Source: Zygnema cylindricum
Taxonomy: Eukaryota; Streptophyta; Zygnematophyceae; Zygnematales; Zygnemataceae
DNA: 64,000 nt
Assembly (NCBI GenBank): GCA_037447655.1
Contig: JBBHKE010000303.1
Location: 123,055 to 187,054, forward strand
Reading direction: 5' to 3'
The notes under the pieces are model-generated. The model was not told where the DNA came from, did not search any database, and was given only the letters and a program-made list of their open reading frames with translations. Shown here piece after piece: positions 22,901 through 34,700 of this stretch (positions within the stretch are counted from its first letter, which is position 1; each line of letters begins with the position of its first letter). A program made the position numbers and the translations under genes.

Positions 22901-25900
22901 AACAATAAGGTTTGTTTACTTTGATTTTTCGTACATTTTAAGCTAAATTTTTACCCCACCCGCTATCAATGTTGATAAACATGTCATTCATCAATTAAAC
23001 TTCTATTTTCCTATTTTTGAGTTCACTCTTTCTCTGGCTGTAGAATTGACTTTGTTAGAGAGTGGAGAAGTTGTGTCAATAACTGCTTTGTGTTTTGCTA
23101 AATTTTAGTTCAGTACAACGTGTATCGTTATTATCTTCAATGATTTTGTCCCCACTTAAGTCATCTTTTCTCCACACGTGTTGAATTTTCTATGGAAAGG
23201 TAAGAAAATTTCCTTTCTGATTGGCGGTCTCCAAACGGAAAATCAGACACGTGTGGATGGAGAAACGTCGATTAAAGTGGCAAAAAATCCATTGTCGCTA
23301 ATAACGATAGACGGTGTAGTTTTAAAGTGCGGGAAATGATGTGATATTCTGCGATCTTAACTTGAATGTTACTAGGAAAAATGCATTACGCGAAGGTTAA
23401 ATGGGAATTAAATTCAAACCGAGGACAGATAAAACAGTCACAGTTTTTGTTCCTTAGAAATATGGTTCAGCTGTCTTTGTCTTACCTTTACTTTTTGTGT
23501 TATTATAGAGTCAAGAAGATTGTAGATTGTTTTTCGATGAAAGAATTCTTTTTTCATTTGTGATTTTTGTCATTTCGGCATTTTTCCTGCAATTTCCTTC
23601 TTTTCTCTTTTTTTTTTTTTATAGCTTTAAAAAAAAAAATCAGGAAAAAACTGCCATGATTTCTCACTTTTTTGTTGCAGTCATTAGTGGATTTTCTCGG
23701 TTATGTCTCCCCCCAGGGATAAACGCTGTCATTCCTCACTTTTCTCCTGTAAATCATGTTTTTTCTTTTAAATTTTTTTTTTTCCATGAAGTAACTGCTG
23801 CAATTCTCCTTTTTTCTCTTTTTCTCATTTGTGATTTTTTTCATTTCTTCTCCTCTCATAATTATGTGTTGTTTTCTGTTTTTTTTCAGGAACTAACTGT
23901 TGCAATTCCTCTCATCTCTTTTATAATCATGTGCCGTTTTTTGTTTTTTCAGGAAGTAACTGCTGCAATTCCTCTTTTTTCTCCTGCGATTGTCCCGATG
24001 GCCCAACGTTTTGTTCCCATTATTCAAACGCTCACAACATTGCCTGCCTTTCAAATGGGGGTGAGTTTACATGCTTCTCTGAGATTCCGTAAAAATGATC
24101 CACTGTTATTTATTTTTTTCTTCCCAACACCGTTGCTTGCAGCGTCTGCTGTTTTTTGTGGGCATAATGTTTACAACGAGAATCTACTGTTGTTATTTGT
24201 GTCAAATTTGGGATTGAGTGTGGGCTATTTAGTGTTCATCACCATAATGAATCATGTGTTTAGTACACTAATTATGAATTATCTGTTTAGTACACTAATT
24301 ATGACTTATGTATTTAGTACACTAATATGACTTTTGTGTTTAGTACACTAATTATGAATTATGTGTTCACCACACTAATTATGACTTATGTAATGAATTA
24401 TGTGTACACTATGGTTCATGTGTGTTTATGTGTGTTTACTGTTTTTGAAAAAGTTGGTATTCCGAAAAGGTAAATGTTCTGTTGTCTTGAAACGTAAGTT
24501 ATGTGGAATGGACCTAATTTGAGAGAATCGTTTCACGTTGTGTAGATTATGGAATAAGGCAATAGAGACAATAAACCTGCCAATAAAACCCACACTATTG
24601 GTAGTGACCGATGTATTGTTAACTTAGTCTGTTAGCTATTTATCCACACTAATACTGTTGAGTGATGTTTACCTTCCATCGTGATTTAATTTCATAACAC
24701 TAATCTTGTCGTGTTTCTTTGACCCAAAATTGATTCCAATAATCACAGGAACGGACAGGTATTTGTGCAATCGGGGTACCTTAATTGGGGGGCTTTTTTT
24801 TTTTGTACAGGCTGGTATTGCTTGGCAACAATTAAAAAACTTCAATCCCCCCTTTATATCTGATATCCTTCCCCTCCTGGAACAACTCCCTCCTCTTTAT
24901 CAAGATCTGGCTGATGGGAAAGACCAATTTGTGCCTTCTCCTGCGGAGACTGACCGTCTGGTAACTTCTTTTGTTTTTAGTATTAGAAAATAAATGGAAA
25001 GAAATGTGTCTCAAAACCTGGAGGTTTCTTGTCCTTGAAGAATATTTTTTGTGATGTTTTCATGTCATTGTTCCGCATGTAGATATGGGCAACGATAGGA
25101 ATTGGTCTTTGGTTTATTATTTACCAGATGATATTTGCTCCTTTTTTCAGGGATGTACATTTTGTTGTTTTCCTTGGTTTGCAAATCACATTATGTAACT
25201 GCAGTGATATCGCGATATTCTTTGCTCCCATCACGACACGTGACCATGTGACACGACATATTGTTTATTCAAATTTTGTGACTAATAGTCAGTCCGTTTT
25301 TTATTATTCTTACAGGCACGAGCTTATTATGGAGTGAAACCCAACCTTTTGGTACGATTTGATAACGATTCTATCGATGAATCTATTCATCTTGCGGAAA
25401 TTTTGAGACAGTCGAGCAATTTGAAGGCATCCGATATTGAGGTTCGAACCTTAAGGGGCGATCATGCTCGTCCTTTACAACAGGTGAGAGTTAATGTGTG
25501 AAAAAATGGGAGTGAGATGGAAATCTCCCGTCATTTTTTTAAAGCTGAGTTTTTTATTAGTGATTTGAACTTTCAGTGGTGTTTTGAAAGCTAAGATTTT
25601 GAGGGGTTTGAACGTGTGATTGGTTTCTGAAATTTAAGAGTTAAATGAACCAACCACAAGTTATGTGTGTGTTTTTATTTTGTTTATTGCCATCTTTTTC
25701 TGGAGGACTCATCGAGGTCATTTTCAAATACCGTTTATTCTGCTGTACTGAACTTCTGTTCTTCCGTTATACAGAGTACGGAACAGATTGTCATACGTGG
25801 CATGCCACGCTATGTACAGTGTAAAATATTATACAGTATATCATAAAGTATTATTGTATAGTGTACTATATTTTTTTCCACTTATCGCCGTTAAGGAATT

Positions 25901-26625
25901 TGTTGGTCTCGGAGCGGTACATCGGGACTCCTCACCGTTCGATAACCGATAACTATTGGTGTCGGTTCTATCGCGATAAGTTTTTTACCGATACACAGCA
26001 CTACCTATTGCTTATTTAAGAAATAAAGGAAAGGAGATGGAGCGGGAGAGGGAGAGCGAGAGGGAGAGTATCCACTCCTTTAATTAGAGTGATATTTAAA
26101 AGCATTTTATGGTTTTATGTAAATATAAATAAGCACGACTGAATGTTTATGTTAATATCGACTTTAATAACAATGATGTATTTTAAAGACCAACTTCTAA
26201 ACTAACTCCTTTCTTAAAAAAAATGGCTTTTTCTTAGACCAACCTTTTTCTGGCCGTGTGTTCTGTTATGTACACTCTCTTCGTTTTTCTTTCTCGGGAT
26301 TTTAAGGAAAATAATAACGGCATCCTTTATTTCTTCATTATCTTTTTTTCCTGTCTCTCTCTGTTTCTTTCAGATTATTCCCGAGGTTCCTCAAGCTATG
26401 GCAGATACTATTTCTCAAGGAGGAGCTTTTTTTGCAAATTTGGCCGCCGGATCTCCTTTAGCCGACGCAGCGAAAATTTTTGGACAATCCTTTTCTTCCG
26501 GTTTTGAGGCTCAAAAGTTACGGGAAAATACTGAAGAAGACGTTGAAAGTCTCGTCGATGAGATCGCTCCATGGATGGGAGCTTCGAGAAGGCCAATTGG
26601 AGTCAGTGGTTGGATTAGTAATTAA
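19902..26625 (+). CDS. DUF1350 protein, copy 1 (ten exons)
   Basis: Exons: 19902-20194, ~21270-21402, 21977-22101, 22228-22339, ~22405-22495, 22854-22909, 23953-24060, 24811-24960, 25316-25483, 26374-26625. The first exon encodes a Ser-rich, basic leader like a plastid transit peptide. The core reads VVHFIGGAFVGAAPQLTYRL, VIATPFASGFDHSRIADEAQ, then VYGVGHSLGALTHVLIGSKY. GHSLG is the G-x-S-x-G elbow of an alpha/beta-hydrolase fold. The C-terminus carries ESLVDEIAPWMGASRRPIG. This order is DUF1350 (PF07082), a cyanobacteria/plastid family whose reaction is unknown. Exon 2 start is uncertain. The exon 5 acceptor used by copy 2 (TTGCAG) is not conserved, so an upstream AAG at 22404 would be needed to stay in frame. 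This may add residues or impair the gene. Confidence 0.88.
23116..23316. mobile_element. TA-flanked MITE, family A, inside a DUF1350 intron
   Basis: Left end CAACGTGTATCGTTATTATC and right end GCTAATAACGATAGACGGTG, with TA at 23114-23115 and 23317-23318. The 201-base interior shares CTTTTCTCCA, GGTAAGA, GATTGGCGGTCTC and AAGTGGCAAAAA with the element at 57507-57723. It lies in the intron before exon 7. Copy 2 lacks it at the matching place, so it arrived after the gene duplication or was lost there. Confidence 0.8.
23641..23952 (+). repeat. Ladder of decayed copies of the exon 7 start
   Basis: The true acceptor and exon head (TTCAG|GAAGTAACTGCTGCAATTCC at 23953) is preceded by four similar stretches. 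They begin at about 23643 (CAGGAAAAAACTGCC), 23714 (CAGGGATAAACGCTG), 23788 (GAAGTAACTGCTGCAATTC) and 23889 (CAGGAACTAACTGTTGC). Each is followed by a T-rich tract, then ATCATG or ATTTGTG. Spacing is 60-100 bases. Because most keep the frame, an uninterrupted 267-codon frame spans 23527-24330. It is not a separate gene. Confidence 0.8.
24230..24410 (+). repeat. Intronic minisatellite, ~31-base unit
   Basis: TTTAGTACACTAATTATGA(A/C)T recurs about five times with TTATGTG linkers. The paralogous intron of copy 2 (about 35300-35450) has the same kind of array, more decayed. The array therefore predates the duplication. Confidence 0.75.
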
Positions 26626-26639
26626 GTTTTGCTGGTGTA

Positions 26640-28244
26640 TATTTCTCGTTTGGACAGTTGAGTTTTGTAACCTTCTCCCTCCTCCTCCCCTTCCCCTCCT
26701 ACCTCTCTCTCTCTCCTTCCCTCTCTTTGCTTCGCCCTCTCCCTTCCTCTCCTTCCCTCTCCCTCTCCCTCTCCCTCTATCCCTTCTCCTTCCCCCTCCC
26801 TCTGTTCCTTCTCCCTCTCTCTCCCCTCTCTTTTCTCCCTCTCCTGCCCTCACCCTCTCTCTCTTCCCCCACTCCCTCTCCCTCTCCCTCCCCTCTCTGT
26901 CCTCCTCCCCCTTTTGCGATACCGTTGATAGGTTTGAGAATCTACAGTAAAAAAGATAGCAGTAAACAATGGTTGAAAAAAAACGGTCTACGATTCTATG
27001 CGCAGTTATGTCGTTGCAGGTTATTCAAGAAGTGTGCATTTATATCATGTTGTGGGGATTACAGCAGTTAAGAATTGTAAAAGTAAAAAATTAAAAGAAT
27101 AATATTGTCACGATTTAACTTCTCTGTAGTAGATTGTATTGTGATAAAATTTTGACGGTTTTTCACCACTTTTACCACTAGTTGAGCTTGGGTACTATTT
27201 TTTATTTTCTCTACATATACTTTTTTTTGGGTAGCCGATAATATATATATATATATATATATATATTCGATTACTTGTTTGTGCATTTGCTGTCTTCTAT
27301 TGGGATGGCTTTCCTGTTTGCGGGGTCATATCTGTTTCAGTTGATTTTTCGCATTAAACCTATTTTTGAATCTCTTTTGTAATACTTAATTTTAAACTTA
27401 TTAACCTTCGTGAGTTAAATTGCATGTGGTTGGTGAAGCTATCATTGAAATCATTTTGTATCCGGTCTGAACTCTATGAAATATTATGGATTGTGAAACA
27501 GCTCAGCTTATCGGTTTTTTTGTAATGTTTATTTATTAAAACAAGTGGTAAGATTTTACCCGGCAAAATATCGTCTTGCACTCATATTTACCCTAGAAAT
27601 CTCGTATATGAATGCCACCAAGAAACTCATGATGGTGAAAAACGTACCATGGACGATTATTAGGTTTAGGAAATTCTTAGTGTCGTGTTAATACAAGTTA
27701 TTAACTGTAATCAAGTCGTGAAAGAGTTGTTGATACGCTGAAAAAATTAGTATTAAGAAAAAAAAACAAAATGTATATTTAGTTGTGCGGTGTTGCGGTT
27801 TTTTCTCGATGTTATTTGAAACATTAAAGGTCAGTATCATGGCGACACCCAAACTTATAATAGTGTATCTTGAGAGCCTTTTCGATGTTACATTATTTGT
27901 TCCACGATACGCTAAGGTCACGTGAAAGTAGATATATTATTGTATGTGAATGATTGATTTTGTGCGCACTATTTGTTGCTGATTTTTACATTTGCGATTT
28001 TGGTACCATACGTTTCGTACCACAATGTATTCATGTTACCGCGTGGGGCGCCAACCGTTGGATGAACCTTAACCCGATGGAAAGGAAAAACTGTCGAGAC
28101 TTTCTCATCAGTTGGACGTAGCACTCGGCCCAGTTTTGGTTCGGTTTCGGTGTGGGTGAACCGAATGGTTTGGTTTGAAAGCGTTACTATTGAAATTTGC
28201 AAAACCGAACTAGACCGTTGGATTCTGCCAAACTGTAACTGTTC
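26640..28244. other. Intergenic; CT tract and AT microsatellite
   Basis: A CT-rich tract at about 26675-26920 follows the copy 1 stop codon. An (AT)n run lies at 27240-27266. Open frames over the CT tract are low complexity. No gene is supported. Confidence 0.6.
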
Positions 28245-28550
28245 CACAATTCAAAAGTAGGTGAAAGTAGGCCCATATAATATGCCTATTGTATGCAAAA
28301 CATACAATATGACCTTAAGACCCATGTTGTATTTGGACCTATTCGGACCAATTAAAACATTCGAACCAAAAATTGGACCAATTAAAACATTCGGACCAAA
28401 AACTTTTATTTACACCGTCAGATTCGGACGATCGGACGGTCGTTGATCAAAGTAGCGATCTAAGAAGATCACATGAAAAGCCCATAACACAACTTGCGAT
28501 AAAGGCGCCGACCAAAGGCTTACCATAAAAACGCCTACTTTTGAACTATG
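28245..28550. mobile_element. hAT-like MITE, short form (306 bases)
   Basis: The ends CACAATTCAAAAGTAGG and CCTACTTTTGAACTATG are inverted repeats. The flanks AACTGTTC (28237-28244) and AACTGTTT (28551-28558) form an 8-base duplication with one mismatch. An 8-base duplication and CA-x-A-G-like ends are typical of hAT. Interior blocks such as GATCAAAGTAGCGATCTAAG match 39336-40197 in the opposite orientation, so this is probably a deletion derivative. Confidence 0.8.
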
Positions 28551-29149
28551 AACTGTTTGAACCATACTCGTTGCATTCATTAGAATAATTTTCGAGTACA
28601 GGGAATATTCGGCAAGAATATTGCACAAGGTCCAAACGCCCATTCGTTTCACATACTCGCCAGTAGGACCATCTGTGTTTATGTTAAGGAATTTTTTAAA
28701 AAAATCTAATAAATTAAAGTAATCACTGCATTGTATTTGAGTTTAAGTCCTTGAAACAATAGTTTTACAAGGGAACTGTACAGTTTTTGTTTCCAAAATT
28801 TGTCTCTCAAACCTACAAATTTATTTGTATCGACATCGAGGACTATTTCTCGATATCAGATACGGAGTAAGTTTTGGCCCTTGTTTCTTCCATCAACTTA
28901 TTGATCATACATGTACGGTAAGTTACATCATTACAATTACTAACAATTGCATTTGTACGTAAAATTACGTCCTTACACGTTTGGAGAAATTAAAAATCTA
29001 TTTATTCGCAAAATGATGAACATGTTTTCAGTGACATTTTGTGACTTGTAAGGCCCATCGTCCACATCTCGCCATGTACAAAATATCATGTGTGAAAAAA
29101 AGAGGAATATTTACATTTCATTCAAATAAAACATCTCAGCAAGTATGGT

Positions 29150-29797
29150 AACCCTTTGCTTGGCTCACTTGTTTGCTCCTGTGGCCACGTTCTCGAGCCC
29201 GACGGGGTCCATTTGCTTCGTTGCTCCCACGGGGGCGAGTTAATTCAGGCGCACGACACGATTCGAGACACCATCGCTACTATCGCTTCTGAGGGGGGAT
29301 TTTCTGTTTGCCGGAAGGTCTCTCACATTATTCCTTCGCGTCGGATCGATCTTGTATTACTTGATGGTGCGTGTCGTACATTTGGTGATATTGTTGTGGC
29401 AAACCCTACCTCAACTACAGTCGTCAACCAAGCGGCTCGGCATGTGGGAGTGGCCGCCCGTGACGCGGCTAAAAGGAAGGAGCGTGATTATGCCCATCGG
29501 GATGCTATGGATGGCTTCATTCCAATGGTGGTCGAGATATTTGGTTGTTTGGGTGTGGCTTTGGATGAGTTTTTCCGTACTTGTGGTCGGTGCTCGTTTG
29601 AGAGGCGGGGACCTGGGAGCCCTTCTGTTTCAGTCCTTACTTCTTTTTTTCGTCAACGTTTTTCCGTGGCCCTACAACGTGTGTTGGCTTCTATATTACT
29701 CCGATCGTCTATTACCGTTATGGATCGACGGCGTGTTCCGGAACTTCCTCCTCGTGCTCCTCCGGGATTCGGGGACCTACGTGGTTGCTTTCGGTAG
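29150..29797 (+). pseudogene. C-terminal fragment of a non-LTR retrotransposon polyprotein
   Basis: The 213-residue frame starts with a Cys/His cluster (CSCGHVLEPDGVHLLRCSHGG). It is followed by RRIDLVLLDG, DIVVANP, AAKRKERDY and FIPMVVEIFG. This order, a zinc knuckle then R-x-D, D-I-V-V and a Lys-rich A-x-x-K-x-x-x-Y block, is that of the restriction-like (PD-(D/E)xK) endonuclease region found after reverse transcriptase in R2-type and related elements. The reverse transcriptase is absent upstream, consistent with a fragment. GC content is higher than in the surroundings, pointing to a recent insertion. An alternative is a bare decayed domain of another element class. Confidence 0.65.
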
Positions 29798-31464
29798 TTT
29801 TTTTTTAGTTATGTTGGGGGTCCTTACGTGTTAGATTTTTCCTTTGATGTTTTGCTTGCTGGGTTTTGCTTTTTTGGGTATTTTCGATTTCCTTGCCATC
29901 CTTTCGTATTTTCGTCGGTTTTGCCTTGATTTTCCTTTTTGTTTATTCCCTTCTCATGTGGTTCTTTCAGTTTTAGAAATGCTACTTCATTTTGTTCCTA
30001 TGGACTCAGATGGTTTACCATCGCGCTTTTTAATAAATTCGCCCCACTATATTCTACATAGAATACATCGCTTTAAGTGTAACGAAATTATTAGTCTAAA
30101 ACAATTAGTGTTATTAACTCTATTTTGGGTTCAAGGGCCTTACGCCAACAAAACATTATCGCTAATTAATACATTTAACACTACCTTGGATAAACATTCC
30201 CATAATGTAGCCGTTATAGCCTATGTTCACATAGTCGACGTTTAAACATGTGAGAACAGGTTCGCGCTATTTTACCTCGTCTTTATTACTAAGAATTAAA
30301 TCCAAGTGCGCTTTCTAGTGTCAACGGCAAACACTTTCCAGTCTCGATGTCGTTATGTGACTTTTCCTGAACTATTGTACGAGAAAACTAAAAATTTTAG
30401 TACAGATAGGCACATTTCGTACACTACACTATTTAGAAACCGTTCAAATTAGAGCCATTGGCGCTAACTAAACCGTACAAATAATAACGTAAATAAAAAA
30501 ATAGTATTGTTGATCCTATTTTAGGTTCGAGGGTCAAATTTAGAGGCGCGGATATAGTGTTATTAACACTATAAGCGATTCATGGTGTAGTTAAAAAAAA
30601 ATGGTGGGTTTAAACATGAGAAATGGTTTTCACAGATATTTAAACGATTTAATTATCAGAATTCGTTTAATAAGGTTGGGGATATTTTAGTGAAACACAA
30701 CACTGCCGTCTACGTTTTCAACCGTACGGTTGTTTTTAGGTCAGTTCCGGCATTTTGCCAAGTTTGAAATTTTGGAATTTGTTGGAACTGTGACCGAAGT
30801 CACATGAAAGCTTTTTTCCACAGGACTACGATGGAAGCCTTCGGGGAATTTTCCATCGGAACATATTTCGGCGTGTTACGACAAATGTCCTTGGTAACGG
30901 AGAGCCCACAGTTAGCCGGCAAATTTAGCTGATTCGAGAGCACTGTTCCTCTCAACAAATAGTCAAACCAATGGGATCCTGTTATTTGAACCAGCTATTG
31001 CATCCGACCAAAAAATCCGTATAGGCTCTCCGTTACAACTATACAACGAACATATATGTCCTGACGCCGTTGGAACTCTAAATGTCAAGCGTTTCTTCTT
31101 ACGCTTTCATTGTAGTTAGTATACACGACAGCGTAGCACATTGTAACATGTTCCCAGTGAAAATTTCCCAGCCGTCAACGCGGATTTTCCCTTACAAGGG
31201 CCGGCAACTTTGCCGCCTTACCAATTTGCCGCCTTACCAATTTGCCGCTTAGTAATCCGGCGGTCAACACGTACAAGTCAAACTGACTACAGCACTGCAC
31301 TGTCCTGTCCCATTGACCACGCAATGATTGGTCTTTCCAACCTCCGTATGCTCGTAGTTAACTTAGCGCCTCGATTACATTGCAACACAACTTCCCACTC
31401 TGCCTCCCAGCCTCTGCTCTCTGCTCTCTGCTCTCTGCTCTCTGCTCTCCGCTCTGCAGTCTTT
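29798..31464. other. Intergenic; element tail and small inverted repeat
   Basis: T-rich sequence follows the retrotransposon frame and may be its 3' UTR. Near 30890 and 31020, GTAACGGAGAGCC and GGCTCTCCGTTAC form an inverted repeat about 130 bases apart. A mariner-like end (GCGATTCATGGTGTAG) lies at about 30570 without a clear partner. No gene is supported. Confidence 0.45.
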
Positions 31465-31739
31465 GAAAGGAGGCGCCTCAGTACTCACAGCTAGGTGCAC
31501 TCCATTGGCGCCGAACATACGAACAGAAAAGATAGCAGCATTTCTCTTGTTCTAATATCAAAGTGACTTTCCTTTTACGGATTCGTAAAGTCGTATTGAA
31601 TTTGAAGTGATCGTTGCCACTTGTCTATTCCAAACACCATTCTCATTTTTGAATCTTGTAGCAGTACTCATATTAATCTCGCCACGTGTGTCCGTTTTTT
31701 TATTTATTTCTTTCATTTATTTAATTACTTCTAGCCGTC

Positions 31740-34700
31740 ATGCAGACTGCAGCGGTTTGTTTGCCTTTTCCCCAAATTTTGGCGGCAAAAATTTCCCGCC
31801 CTTTTAGTTCTTCGCAATCTCCGCAATTTCCGGAATTTCCCTGTAAGACCTTATTATCTTCAGGCTCAAGTAATGGCTTGTACGGACAATGTGACGTTAT
31901 TCCCGCGACCGGCCGCCGTTTGAAACTGGAAGATAAAATATTCGGAGGGAGGATATACGCGAAACAAAATGGAGAAGCAAACGGAAATGAGGAGAAAAAA
32001 ACTAAAAAAAAGATTTTTGGGAAAATAGATAAGTATGTGACCAACATTTTCTTTATTGATTTTCTCGGATTCATTTTTTTGAATCCCTATTAGCGTTAAT
32101 AGCAATTTGGTCCTGGTATTTTTTTGCTTCCAGAACAGAAAATAGGGTTGATTTGAGGTTGCATTACCTGCTGAAAACGTGTTCACTTCACCTACAATTA
32201 TTGTAAATGGTACATTGCTCATCGTTATTAGCGTTAATAACACTAATTTTGTCGCTTCTTTTTTTTTGCCCAAAATCATAGATTTGTGTTATTAACATTA
32301 AAATAGCATTCAACGCTAATTTAAAAACTTCTCAATTAGGTTTAGCCACTTTATATTCTGTTCATAAAAAATATCATTATGTACGGTCAGTGCATCTCCG
32401 TATTAAAGGTTCACTTGGCACTTCATGTCCGCAGTATTAAATGTAGAGCGCATGTCCATTAACTTCAATAAGAATTGTAGAAACTCTCTGTCATCTCCTT
32501 CAAAGCAGTGTCAAAGTACACATTTTTTTTTCCAATAGTGGTTATTAAATGGATGTCAAAGCGATAACTTCCTTTGAGTTTGTTGCTGGAAGTGACAATT
32601 TTTGCGGAGATCTCAAGGGGACTTTTAAAATGGGATGGATACAGACTATTTGTGGATTCCGCCAAAGGTTTTCGAGGAAGTGGATACAAACAGTCGATAA
32701 AATCCAGAGGTTTTCAAGGAGATGAAGGCGAGGCAGGAGATTGGATCCAGATGGAGGTGAGTGTACATGGAAATACAAAGATCGCCACAGTAAATTTGAT
32801 CAGCTTTTTAAATTTCTGCAAAATGTGTGGAGGAGAGTCTCACATTTGTGTGTGCTTCTCCTTCAAAATACAAGAGGACCAGAAAGGTTTTAGAAATGAA
32901 GAACTGTTTCATAGGTATTTTTACGGCCGTTTTTCGGTATCATGATAAGCTACTATTGATGGTTTTTGTATATTGAACGTAAACGTTTGTTCTCCACTAA
33001 AAGTTAGGAGACCTTAAGGTAGGTTTTATAGATTAAACGTAAATTTTTTAGGGACAATTATTCTATTAGCCATGCGTTTGCTTTCGCCACACTAATTTTG
33101 GAATACCTTGTTTTAGCAATCAACTCATATTCTAATGTTAATCGCACACAATTTCAAATGTGGGAACTTTTGAGTCTTGTTTTCCCCCAGAATACAAGTG
33201 GTTTAATTTCATTGTTGGTTTTCTTGCCGTGAATCGACTTGCGCGAGCAAAACATTAGAAATTAGGCACGGTTACCAGCCTAGAGAATTGCTCTATAAAC
33301 TGAATTGAGACTGTAAAATGTTTTCCTTTTCTCCCTTTGGGGCACAGGGTTGCTGGGTTTTAAAACCAACTGTAAAGGAATCGGTGGCTGTGGTTCATTT
33401 TATTGGTGGAGCCTTTGTGGGGGCCGCCCCGGAACTAACTTATCGACTGTTTTTGCAGACCCTTGCAGAAAGGTATGTACATTGACAAAATAATAGAAAA
33501 CATCTTCTGTTTTTCTGAAATAAACACGATAATCAGCAAGCAAATTAAGAAACTTGAGGAAAAAATTTGTGGAGGGAAATGAATTGTGGTGTGGATTTTT
33601 GGGAGGGCAGGGGAGTAACTATTATCGCTACACCGTATCCGACCAGTTTCGAGCATTTTGAAATTGCAGACGAGGCACAGTCCGGATTCGAAAGATGTTT
33701 GCGGGCCTTGAATAATGGGCAGGTAAACCGACTGTCCTCTCCTGTGAATATTTTCCGAGCCATGGGGTACATGAATTTCGTGTCCTTGATATGAAATAAA
33801 CATGGTAATAAATGTAATAGATGGTATATAAAGTAGTACAAATTAAAAAAAGGACTGTAAGTAGTGGTGACAGAAGTGTTGAAACCTCTCTCTCGCTCTC
33901 TCCCCTCTCTCTCCCCCTCACCCTCTCCCTTTCCCTCTCCCTCATACTCTCCCTCCTCCTGGGCTGTTGGTGGAGGTCGGTTGCAGGTTGGTCGTCTCCC
34001 CGTATATGGTGTGGGTCATTCTCTGGGCGCCCTCACCCAGGTTATTATAGGTGGGCCTCACTTCTGACACAGAAAAGACAAAAAAAGACTTGATAGCCGT
34101 GCCTTTAGACGAAAGCAGGAAGAGAGAGGGTAGCTCAGATTTTCACATTCTTTGAAGGGCAAAGTTCCTGGTCATATTTAGGAGATATGAAGGTTTTAAG
34201 CCAATCCTAATTTTCCTCAATTTTGGGAAAAGCTTCTAGGTTCTGGAAACCGTCTTATCTTACTGACTATTTATAGTTATATATTGTACGTTCGAGGCTC
34301 GTTTACTACTGGTATACCGTTTTTTGCTTTACATTATTTTCCAGTCGGTTCTTGGACAATTGGCCAAGAAGTTTTCAGTCAATAATTTTTTTTTATTGTT
34401 TATGTTGTTTTCTTTCTTTGGGGGGACAGCTTCCAAAAACCCAAAAGATGCGGATTCAAAAGATGTGATTGAAAGACAGGGGAATGTTTTGCTTTCTTAC
34501 AACAATAAGGTTTGTTTACGATGATTTTTCTACATTTTTAAATTTAGTTTTTACCGCACCTTCTATCATTGTAGATCAACTAATGTGGTTATTAATTAAT
34601 AAGACTCCGGTTTTCCTACTTTTGTGTTCACTCTTTCTCAGGGTGAAAAGTTGAGAATTCTAGAGCGAGGAGACTTCTGTCGATAACTGCTTCGTTCTAT

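Noticed and set aside
23527-24330. 267-codon frame as an independent gene
   Set aside because: It joins intron echoes with DUF1350 exon 7; only 23953-24060 fits the family.
26480-27071. Pro/Leu/Ser-rich frames after DUF1350 copy 1
   Set aside because: Simple CT sequence beyond the gene's stop codon.
29844-30245. 133-codon frame downstream of the retrotransposon fragment
   Set aside because: T-rich, no recognisable domain; likely the element's 3' UTR.
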